A stretch of 5,122 nucleotides of DNA from NCBI GenBank assembly GCA_023142835.1, contig JAGLIS010000052.1:1-5122 (forward strand). The letters run 5' to 3'. Source of the stretch: Candidatus Pacearchaeota archaeon (lineage in GTDB: Archaea; Nanobdellota; Nanobdellia; Pacearchaeales; GW2011-AR1). The notes under the pieces were generated by a model. That model was given only the letters and a program-made list of their open reading frames with translations, did not search any database and was not told the origin of the DNA. Positions within the stretch are counted from its first letter, which is position 1. Each line of letters opens with the position of its first letter. Below are positions 1 through 5,097 of the stretch, one piece after another. A program made the translations under genes and the position numbers.

Positions 1-384
1 TATTTTGAAGGGGAGAACTTTTCTGCCAAGGCAATCTGCGAGAATTTATTTAATATTGAAAATATTTTGAAAATTTTGAAGGAGCAAGAAAAACCTAGAG
101 TTGTTTTTATGTTTCAGATTATTGATGCTTTGGAAAATTTAGAGAAGAATTTTTCTAAGAAATTTATTTTAGAAATTTCTAAAGGGTGTGAATGGATTGT
201 TTTGAGTTTACCTACTGAAAGTTTGAGTGGTAGGAAAAAATTTGATGTTAATAGAAAATGGATTTTGGATTTTTTATCCTCGAAGGATGACTCTGGTGAG
301 CCCGATGGAAATTTTAATATTAGAAAAGATTATTCTTCTAATGGAGAAAGACTGATTATTGTAGAAAAGAAGACAAATAGTTAA
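1..384 (+). CDS. FmrO/Arm-like 16S rRNA methyltransferase, C-terminal part (5' end outside window)
   Basis: The frame is open from base 1 to the TAA at 382-384, so this is the last 127 codons of a longer gene; the TTG at 67 is just an internal codon. I recognise the C-terminal half of a Rossmann-fold SAM methyltransferase of the FmrO (aminoglycoside-resistance 16S rRNA methyltransferase) type. A hydrophobic strand followed by a helix, VVFMFQIIDALENLE (about 97-141), fits the 'LLKLLHxLE' segment. A second strand leads into SLPTESLSGR (205-234), close to the 'SFPTRSLGGR' signature of that family, and the protein ends with a final strand, ERLIIVEKK. Known family members methylate G1405 of 16S rRNA; archaeal relatives are uncharacterised, so the substrate here is inferred. 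The SAM-binding motif I lies outside the window and could not be checked. The gene is probably cotranscribed with the M16 peptidase 24 bp downstream. A different class I methyltransferase family remains possible. Confidence 0.6.
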   Translation, partial: YFEGENFSAKAICENLFNIENILKILKEQEKPRVVFMFQIIDALENLEKNFSKKFILEISKGCEWIVLSLPTESLSGRKKFDVNRKWILDFLSSKDDSGEPDGNFNIRKDYSSNGERLIIVEKKTNS

Positions 385-408
385 AAAGGCTTTTCAAGGT
401 ATTATTCT

Positions 409-1599
409 ATGAGATTTAATAAAAAGGTTTTGGCGAACGGTTTAACGGTTTTGCATGAGAAGCGAGATGTTCCTGTAACGACGGTGATGTTGGCTACAAA
501 GTATGGGGCTGCGAATGAATCTGTAGAGGAAAAGGGGATTGCACATTTTATTGAACATCTTTGTTTTAAAGGAACTGAGAAGAGGACTGTTAAAGAGGTT
601 GCTTATGAAGTTGAGAAGATTGGAGGGATTTTAAATGCGTTTACTAGTGATGAAATTACTGCCTATCATGTAAAGTTGCCGTCGGAATATTTGAGAACTG
701 CGATGGATGTGATTTTTGATATATTTTTTAATGCAAGTTTTCCTGAGGCAGAGGTTGAGAAAGAGGCGAATGTGATTTGTGAGGAGATTAAGATGTATCA
801 TGATAATCCTCGAATACATGTTCGTAAAAAAATCAAGAGTAATTTGTATGAGGCTCCTTTTGGGAGTTTTATTGCGGGTTCGAAAGAAACTGTGAGGGGT
901 ATGAATCGTAAACAATTATTTGAGAAGCATCGTGAGGTGTATGTGCCTAAGAATTCTATTCTTTGTGTTGTGGGGAATAATGATTTTGAAGAAGTTGTAA
1001 AATTGGCAGGAGATTTTTGTGTTGAGCGAGAAGGTTTGGAAATAGAATCTCCAAAGATTGAGTTTAAGATTTCGAAGGATGTAGAGAAGCGAAGTGATTT
1101 ACATCAAGCGAATCTTGCATTAGGTTTTCATTTTCCTTACATGAATCAAAAGGGTCGACATGTTGCAGAAATTTTTTCTACGATTCTTGGAGGAGGTATG
1201 TCTTCAAAATTATTTAGTGAAGTTCGAGAGAAGCGGGGTCTTGTTTATAGTGTTAGGACTGAATTAGATTTGGGAAAGAATTATGGTTATATGATTATTT
1301 GGGCTGGAACTGATGGCGATAAGGTTGGAGAGGTTATTAAGATTTCTTTAGAGGAGTTTGCGAAGATGAGTGATATTAGTGAGGTGGAGTTAGGGGAAGC
1401 GAAGGTTCAGGTTATTGGGAATCGGCATGTTGAGTCTGAAGGCTCTGATGAGACTGCAGTGAATTTAATTATGGAAGAGGCGTCAGGGAATGCAGAAGAT
1501 TATTATGATTATGAGAAAAATATTCGTGATGTGACTTTGGAAGATATTAAAAGTTTAGCGAAGATTTCTGAGTATGCGAGTTTTAGTTTGGAACCTTGA
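409..1599 (+). CDS. M16 family zinc metallopeptidase (processing-peptidase/YmxG type)
   Basis: A 396-aa protein of about the usual length for a two-domain M16B half. The inverted zinc motif HxxEH is intact as H46-F-I-E49-H50 within GIAHFIEHLCFKGT, and the third zinc ligand is probably E126 in VICEEIKMYHDNP, about 76 residues further on as is usual in M16. The C-terminal domain has GGGMSSKLF (261-269) followed by REKRGLVYSV, with the R276/Y280 pair that binds the substrate backbone in this family. There is no signal peptide or membrane segment, so it should act in the cytoplasm on peptides or small unfolded proteins. ATG 409 is preceded by a weak AAGGT at 396-400. A TTAAAA at 381-386 sits 25.5 nt before the ATG, the same spacing as the TATA boxes elsewhere here, so an internal promoter is possible; otherwise the gene is read through from the methyltransferase gene 24 bp upstream. 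M16 proteins are patchy in Archaea, so acquisition by transfer is plausible but not shown. Confidence 0.93.
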   Translation: MRFNKKVLANGLTVLHEKRDVPVTTVMLATKYGAANESVEEKGIAHFIEHLCFKGTEKRTVKEVAYEVEKIGGILNAFTSDEITAYHVKLPSEYLRTAMDVIFDIFFNASFPEAEVEKEANVICEEIKMYHDNPRIHVRKKIKSNLYEAPFGSFIAGSKETVRGMNRKQLFEKHREVYVPKNSILCVVGNNDFEEVVKLAGDFCVEREGLEIESPKIEFKISKDVEKRSDLHQANLALGFHFPYMNQKGRHVAEIFSTILGGGMSSKLFSEVREKRGLVYSVRTELDLGKNYGYMIIWAGTDGDKVGEVIKISLEEFAKMSDISEVELGEAKVQVIGNRHVESEGSDETAVNLIMEEASGNAEDYYDYEKNIRDVTLEDIKSLAKISEYASFSLEP

Positions 1600-1705
1600 A
1601 ATTTCTTATTTTTACGAGTTTATACTTCGTTGGACGAATTCTTACGTATGTTAATACGCCCTGAGTTCGTCCGTCTTGTCTAAATCTCATAAGAATTAGA
1701 AATTT
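1599..1705. repeat. Long imperfect intergenic hairpin between convergent genes (possible bidirectional terminator)
   Basis: Nearly the whole 112-bp gap between the M16 stop and the nuclease stop folds on itself. Paired blocks from outside in: 1599-1606 with 1698-1705 (8 bp perfect); 1608-1614 with 1690-1696 (one G-U); 1616-1622 with 1681-1688 (one bulged T); GGACGAATTC 1632-1641 with GAGTTCGTCC 1663-1672 (one G-U); and CGTAT 1645-1649 with ATACG 1654-1658 around a GTTA loop. The T-rich stretch 1606-1613 follows the M16 stop, so termination of that transcript is plausible. The hairpin shares the motif CTTCGTYGGAC with the one at 5029-5097, which suggests a dispersed repeat family rather than a simple terminator. 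The pairing is seen directly; the function is inferred. Confidence 0.7.
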
Positions 1706-1711
1706 GGAATC

Positions 1712-2407
1712 TTAATTATTTAAGATGTTTTGAAATTTTTTTATTTTATTGTCGTCGAAATGAGATATTTTTTCGAGTTGCTCTTCAGAGATGTTAAAAA
1801 TTTCTTTAAGTGTTTTGAATTTTTCTAATAGTTGTTTTGCGGTTGTGGGTCCGATTCCAGGAAATCCTTCGAGAATAAATTGTTTTTGTTCTTCTAATGT
1901 TTTGAAGTTTTTTGATTGTCTTATGGGGTTGAGAGTTATTGGTTTTTCATATTTTCTTGCTGTAAGAATTAAGAAATTTGTAGTGTCTTCTTCATCTTTT
2001 GTGAAAATTGTTGGAACTTGGAAATCTATTGCTATTGAAATTAACATTCCTCTTACTGCGTTTTCATGGACTTTGAATTTATCATAATTATAATCAAATC
2101 CTTCAATTATTAAGAAGTGTTTTGGATATTTTTTTAGATTTATTAGTTGTTCTATAAGTCGTTTGTTTATCATTGAGCCTATAAAATCTGAAAATGTTTT
2201 TCTTTCGATAATTGTATCTTGAATAAGGTAATCTCCAATTTCTAGTTTTTCTAATTTTATGTTTGCTTTTTTCTCTAGGAGGTTTGCGGTGATGAGTGAT
2301 TGTTTTTCTCTAGTGTCAATTATAATTGGAATTTTTGAATTTGGACATTTATTTTTTTCTGAAGAAATTTTTTTCTTTGAGAATATATTTTCGATTTGTT
2401 TTTTCAT
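1712..2407 (-). CDS. ERCC4/XPF-family structure-specific nuclease with HhH tail (nuclease half of a split Hef)
   Basis: A 231-aa protein with an ERCC4 nuclease fold: IIIDTRE (28-34), GDYLI (58-62), and the catalytic signature E68-R69-K70-x3-D74 (ERKTFSDF). A helix-hairpin-helix region follows, with FPGIGPTTAKQL at 182-193. The second hairpin (about 213-229, ISHFDDNKIKKF) lacks the usual glycines and looks degenerate. XPF/Hef nucleases dimerise and cut 3'-flap, fork and branched DNA next to a single/double-strand junction; the metal-binding acidic residues are present, so activity is expected. The basic 22-residue N-terminus resembles the flexible linker that joins helicase and nuclease in fused Hef. 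The start ATG (2407-2405) overlaps the TGA of the upstream helicase as ATGA; there is a GGAG 17-20 nt before it, so translation is probably coupled to the helicase. It converges with the M16 gene across the hairpin at 1599-1705. Confidence 0.92.
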   Translation of the reverse strand: MKKQIENIFSKKKISSEKNKCPNSKIPIIIDTREKQSLITANLLEKKANIKLEKLEIGDYLIQDTIIERKTFSDFIGSMINKRLIEQLINLKKYPKHFLIIEGFDYNYDKFKVHENAVRGMLISIAIDFQVPTIFTKDEEDTTNFLILTARKYEKPITLNPIRQSKNFKTLEEQKQFILEGFPGIGPTTAKQLLEKFKTLKEIFNISEEQLEKISHFDDNKIKKFQNILNN

Positions 2408-3942
2408 AATAGTGTTTCTTGTTTTTCTCCTGTTCCAAATTCTTTTTTTATTTGATCTATTGCTTTATGCATTCTTTTTTCTTTGTGGTGGGAAGAATAA
2501 TGATTAATTTGGTCTCTAGTATTTTTTGTTAAGAGAATTTTAAGAGAACCTTTTGAAAGTCTTGCTGTTCTTCCTCTTCGCTGAATCGATCTAATTGCAC
2601 TAGGGATAGGTTCATAGAATATTACTTCATCTACTTCTGGAATGTCAAGACCTTCTTCTGCAATAGAAGTTGCTACGAGAATATTTATTTCTCCTGTTCT
2701 GAATTTTTCAATCATGGCTTTTTGTTCTTTTTGTTTTAGCCCAGTTGTTTTTCCTTTGTCGTGTTGTTTGATTGCTTGTCCTACAAAGTTATCTGCCTTT
2801 ATTCCTTCGAGTTCGTTTAGAAGTTCAGAAATTTTACGGACAGTTTCTCTAAATTGGGCGAATATAATTATCTTTGAATTTCTATTTGTTTGAAATTGTT
2901 TATAGATTAATTTTTTTAATATTTCAAGCTTTGGATGTTCTTGATTTAATGTTGTTGCTAGAGTGTATGCTTTTGCGAATCTAGGATCTTTAACAAGTTT
3001 CTGGACTCCTTTTGATTTTTTTTCGGATGCTTGGTGAAATAAATCTTTTAGATAGATTATGAATGAAGAGATAGTTTGAGTTTCTAGGAGTTCGAGGGCG
3101 TGAGAGATTTTTAATGCTTGGGCACAGGCAGAAACAGCGAGCATGTTATTTAGGTTTCTACTTCTTTTGATTGAACTCATTAAGTTGGCTTGTGTTTTTA
3201 GAAGGGTTGTTTTTGAAGCGAAGCCGAATAAAACTTTTCTGTGTTTTAATTCACTAATTTTTTTATTGTATATTTCTTGAAGAAGAACTCTTATTTCTTC
3301 AAATTCTGGAGGGAATTCTACTTCAATTTTTTCAAATTCTAATTCTTGGATATATGGTTTGACGTCGGAACTTTCTCTTGTTCGGATTTCTACAGTACTA
3401 ATCCCTAGATTATCGCAGACATTTGTAATTGTTTCTTTATCTGAACCTGGAGATGCGGTGAGTCCAAGAACTTTTTTGTTTAATGCCTGAATTTTATATT
3501 TTTGGGCAATGTGATTGTATGCATAATTTTTTAGGCATCGATGACATTCATCTACGACAAGAAGGCTTACTTCATCTAATTTGTAAAGCATTTTTTCTAG
3601 GTCGTTTGCAATACATTGGGGTGTTGAGAATATGAATTCCGCTGTTCGCCAGATTTCTTTTCTTTTTATTGCAGGTGTTTTTCCTGTGAAGATTTGCATA
3701 TCTGCCCAATCTTCTGGGAGATTTTTTTTGAAGAATTCAAAGTGTTGTTCAATCAAAGGTCTTGTTGGGGCTAGGATGACGATTTTTTCTAAAGGGAATT
3801 TTTTAAATCGATCTATTGCTAACATTAAAGCGATTAGTGTTTTTCCCGTCCCTGTTGGCAAAACTACAATACAGTCTTTTTTCTGACATGTTTCGTATAT
3901 TGTTTTTTGATAATCACGAGGGGTTAGATTAAGTTCATCCAT
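2404..3942 (-). CDS. hef: Hef/FANCM/Mph1-type SF2 DNA helicase (helicase half of a split Hef)
   Basis: A 512-aa superfamily 2 helicase. Visible motifs: PRDYQ (8-12), Walker A LPTGTGKT (28-35), motif Ia APTRPLIEQH (58-67), STPQ (106-109), motif II D131-E-C-H134, motif III TASPG (162-166), a helical insert between the two RecA domains (about 200-340), a domain-2 strand IIIFAQFRE, motif V ATSIAEEGLD (424-433) and motif VI QRRGRTAR (454-461). The sequence DECHRCLKNYAY is close to the DEAH-xxx-GNYAY form of Hef and FANCM; cysteine replaces the usual alanine. Hef remodels stalled forks and branched DNA using ATP. Here the protein stops after a basic helix (KRMHKAIDQIKKEF), where fused Hef would enter its linker, and the nuclease follows as a separate gene overlapping by 4 nt. 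ATG 3942 is the only start available: upstream the frame meets a stop with no ATG, GTG or TTG between. There is no Shine-Dalgarno sequence, and a TTATAA box lies 25.5 nt upstream, so the mRNA is probably leaderless. Confidence 0.93.
   Translation of the reverse strand: MDELNLTPRDYQKTIYETCQKKDCIVVLPTGTGKTLIALMLAIDRFKKFPLEKIVILAPTRPLIEQHFEFFKKNLPEDWADMQIFTGKTPAIKRKEIWRTAEFIFSTPQCIANDLEKMLYKLDEVSLLVVDECHRCLKNYAYNHIAQKYKIQALNKKVLGLTASPGSDKETITNVCDNLGISTVEIRTRESSDVKPYIQELEFEKIEVEFPPEFEEIRVLLQEIYNKKISELKHRKVLFGFASKTTLLKTQANLMSSIKRSRNLNNMLAVSACAQALKISHALELLETQTISSFIIYLKDLFHQASEKKSKGVQKLVKDPRFAKAYTLATTLNQEHPKLEILKKLIYKQFQTNRNSKIIIFAQFRETVRKISELLNELEGIKADNFVGQAIKQHDKGKTTGLKQKEQKAMIEKFRTGEINILVATSIAEEGLDIPEVDEVIFYEPIPSAIRSIQRRGRTARLSKGSLKILLTKNTRDQINHYSSHHKEKRMHKAIDQIKKEFGTGEKQETLL
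2443..2449 (-). other. A7 run near the helicase 3' end, possible -1 frameshift site
   Basis: Read on the minus strand, the helicase frame goes ATA AAA AAA GAA, giving an A-AAA-AAA heptamer 12 codons before the TGA. A -1 slip here would read on without a stop through the ATG of the nuclease and join both proteins into one Hef-like chain of about 743 aa. The heptamer and the open -1 frame are seen directly. Use as a recoding site is speculative; it could equally be a chance A-run in AT-rich DNA. I see no clear stimulatory structure downstream. Confidence 0.2.
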
Positions 3943-3964
3943 AGGATTGTTAGATCGTATAAGT

Positions 3965-3970
3965 TTATAA
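3965..3970. promoter_or_regulatory. Shared palindromic TATA box of a divergent, probably leaderless promoter
   Basis: The 50-bp gap between the divergent ATGs at 3942 (-) and 3993 (+) has the palindrome TTATAA at its exact centre, with 22 bp on each side. The box centre is 25.5 nt from the first base of each ATG, matching archaeal TATA-to-start-site spacing if both transcripts begin at or next to the start codon. Neither gene has a Shine-Dalgarno sequence, and both starts are fixed by upstream stops without other start codons. On the + strand TATAAGTT occurs twice in tandem (3958-3973); only the second copy has the right spacing. Confidence 0.65.
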
Positions 3971-3992
3971 GTTTTGAAATATTAGTTATGTT

Positions 3993-4232
3993 ATGATTAT
4001 TGGACTTCCTTGGTGGATTTATCCGATTCTTGTCTGGACTTTGATTTGGAAATGTATTGGTGCTTGGAAATCTGCGAGGAATAATCAGTTGATTTGGTTT
4101 GTTTCCTTTTTTGTTTTTAATACTGTAGGGATTTTACCAATTATTTATTTGGTTTGGTTTCAGCAAGATCAAACTAAGAAAGTTAGTAAGAAGTTGATTA
4201 AGAAAAAAGTTGTTAAGAAGTCTCGTTTATAA
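3993..4232 (+). CDS. Small two-helix membrane protein, DUF5652-like
   Basis: A 79-aa protein with two hydrophobic segments, about residues 5-24 (PWWIYPILVWTLIWKCIGAW) and 33-56, joined by a short polar loop KSARNNQ. The pattern 'LWTLIWKxxALWxAARNNQxxWFxxxxxxNTxGILPIIYL' is what I know from the DUF5652/PLDc_N-like small membrane proteins of archaea and candidate-phylum bacteria: WKSARNN and FNTVGILPIIYL are present. The tail (about 57-79) is rich in lysine, which suggests it lies in the cytoplasm. No function is known for the family and none is evident here. The in-frame stop at 3975 leaves ATG 3993 as the only start. The gene shares the TTATAA promoter with the helicase gene and ends 4 bp from the convergent membrane-protein gene, with no T-run or hairpin between, so the two transcripts probably overlap at their 3' ends. 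Confidence 0.8.
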   Translation: MIIGLPWWIYPILVWTLIWKCIGAWKSARNNQLIWFVSFFVFNTVGILPIIYLVWFQQDQTKKVSKKLIKKKVVKKSRL

Positions 4233-4236
4233 TTTG

Positions 4237-4866
4237 TTAAAAGATTATTAATCCCCATGCTAGAACTATTGCTATTATTGTGAAAAGAGTTATCCAGAGA
4301 CCTTTACTTGAGAAGAATATTTTTGCACCGTCGAGTCCTGATAATGGGATGATTGACCAGGCTATGAAGTAAATGCTTAATTTTGCGAATAGTTCGAATC
4401 CAGCGACGTATCCTATAATTGCGAGGATGAAGTTGAAGATAATTCCCCAAGTTGCTATCCAGGCTACATGCCATTCAGTTATTTGTGTGAATCTGTAGAG
4501 TCCGTGTCTTTTTGCAACTCTTTCGGTTTTTGGTGTGACATCAAATTCGAGGATGGCTAACCACTGAAGGAAACCTCGTGTAATTAGGGAGAATAGGAGT
4601 GGGAGCCAAATCATTGGAATTGGTTTCTTGAAGTGAGCATCTTTTCGGATTCCGAATTGATACCATGACCAGAATTTTGTTTTGACATCTATTTCAAGAA
4701 GGTATCCAACAATTTTTTTTATCAGTATGTTTGCACTGATTATAATTATAAAACTAATTGTTGCGGTGTACATGATTGAGCTGTCTTTGAATGCGATGCT
4801 AATTGCCAGAATAATTGATGCTATTATTACTATAAAAATTTCAATCCCTATTTCTTTGAAGTTCAT
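4237..4866 (-). CDS. Multi-pass membrane protein, site-2-protease (M50)-like without HExxH
   Basis: A 209-aa protein with about six hydrophobic segments (roughly 8-25, 32-53, 83-106, 133-156, 159-174, 190-208). The layout resembles small archaeal M50/S2P-like proteins: a second helix where HExxH should lie, a central loop with FKKPIPMIWLPL and LAILEFDVTP, a helix with GIIFNFILA (compare the NPxxA-type segment), and IIPLSGLDGAKIFF, the counterpart of the M50 'LDG' aspartate motif (D179). The position of HELAHK reads NILIKK (46-51), so both histidines and the glutamate are missing and peptidase activity is not expected: probably a pseudo-protease with a binding or scaffold role. An upstream in-frame ATG at 4872 would add two residues (MN). 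I chose 4866 because the TTATAA at 4889-4894 lies 25.5 nt from it, identical to the two other promoters in the window, while 4872 would be upstream of the predicted transcript start. The family assignment is from pattern recognition only. Confidence 0.7.
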   Translation of the reverse strand: MNFKEIGIEIFIVIIASIILAISIAFKDSSIMYTATISFIIIISANILIKKIVGYLLEIDVKTKFWSWYQFGIRKDAHFKKPIPMIWLPLLFSLITRGFLQWLAILEFDVTPKTERVAKRHGLYRFTQITEWHVAWIATWGIIFNFILAIIGYVAGFELFAKLSIYFIAWSIIPLSGLDGAKIFFSSKGLWITLFTIIAIVLAWGLIIF

Positions 4867-4888
4867 ATTCATAAGAGGTTGGATATTC

Positions 4889-4894
4889 TTATAA
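4889..4894 (-). promoter_or_regulatory. TATA box of the S2P-like gene
   Basis: TTATAA in an AT-rich context (TTTATAAGAA on the minus strand), centred 25.5 nt from ATG 4866 and 19.5 nt from ATG 4872. The first distance equals that at the divergent promoter at 3965-3970, which supports a leaderless message starting at 4866. Because the box is a palindrome it could also support + strand transcription from about 4917 into the hairpins; this is inference. Confidence 0.5.
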
Positions 4895-4910
4895 ATCTAC
4901 TTATTTCTAC

Positions 4911-4925
4911 AAAACCTAGGGTTTT
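4911..4925. repeat. Small inverted repeat AAAACC-TAG-GGTTTT
   Basis: A 6-bp perfect stem (4911-4916 with 4920-4925) around a 3-nt loop, extended by two more pairs (4908-4909 with 4927-4928) after one mismatch. It lies between the TATA box of the S2P-like gene and the long hairpin. It could be an operator or chance; the short loop and AT-rich arms make it weak. Confidence 0.3.
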
Positions 4926-4944
4926 CTAAGAGTTCCCTCAAATA

Positions 4945-5021
4945 ACGATTCTAAAAATTGATTTTTCACGCAAAATTTTTGTGCAACAAAAATCAAATGA
5001 AAAATCAATTTTTAGAATCGT
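4945..5021. repeat. 77-nt hairpin with 24-bp perfect arms
   Basis: Positions 4945-4968 and 4998-5021 are exact reverse complements over 24 bp (beginning ACGATTCT and ending AGAATCGT). The 29-nt interior holds a second perfect stem, ATTTTTGT 4975-4982 with ACAAAAAT 4986-4993, around a GCA loop. No coding frame fits. A 3-bp ATA directly abuts both ends (4942-4944 and 5022-5024), which might be a target-site duplication of a miniature inverted-repeat element, though in AT-rich DNA this is weak. Alternatives are a terminator of a gene to the right reading leftward, or a structured RNA. Confidence 0.8.
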
Positions 5022-5028
5022 ATACAAG

Positions 5029-5097
5029 GCGAATAAATTTTTTTAAACGGTTCCGTCCAACTTCGTCGGACAACCTAAACCTAAAAAATTTATTCGC
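5029..5097. repeat. Second intergenic hairpin, 15-bp perfect arms with nested stem
   Basis: GCGAATAAATTTTTT (5029-5043) is the exact reverse complement of 5083-5097. Inside, GGTT 5049-5052 pairs with AACC 5072-5075 and GTCC 5055-5058 with GGAC 5068-5071 around a 9-nt loop, with a 2-nt bulge. It begins 7 nt after the 77-nt hairpin. The loop-side segment ACTTCGTCGGAC (5060-5071) matches ACTTCGTTGGAC (1624-1635) in the convergent-gene hairpin in 11 of 12 positions. The shared motif inside otherwise different palindromes suggests a dispersed palindromic repeat family. The right flank, 5098 to the window edge, is purine-rich with several GG/GGG runs and has no assignable gene. Confidence 0.7.

Noticed and set aside
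381..386. TTAAAA as a TATA box for the M16 gene
   Set aside because: The spacing to ATG 409 matches (25.5 nt), but the box is weak, overlaps the stop codon of the upstream gene, and the 24-bp gap already fits an operon; kept only as a possibility.
631..915. 94-codon minus-strand open frame
   Set aside because: It is entirely inside the M16 peptidase gene on the opposite strand and has no recognisable features.
2372..2407. PCNA-interacting (PIP) motif at the nuclease N-terminus (KKQIENIFSKKK)
   Set aside because: The spacing from Q4 does not match QxxhxxFF; the hydrophobic position is asparagine and only one aromatic follows.
1791..2893. Several + strand open frames of 82-98 codons across the nuclease and helicase genes
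   Set aside because: They are shadows of the two minus-strand genes, which carry clear family motifs; the antisense translations are low-complexity Ser/Phe/Leu-rich.
4233..4236. Terminator between the convergent genes at 4232 and 4237
   Set aside because: The gap is only 4 bp and has no T-run or inverted repeat.
4682..4894. 70-codon + strand open frame with hydrophobic content
   Set aside because: It lies antisense to the S2P-like gene and its TATA box; hydrophobic antisense frames are expected opposite AT-rich membrane-protein genes, and no motif or spacing signal supports it.
4945..5097. CRISPR array or tandem repeat
   Set aside because: The repeats are inverted arms of two different hairpins, with no direct repeat units or regular spacers.
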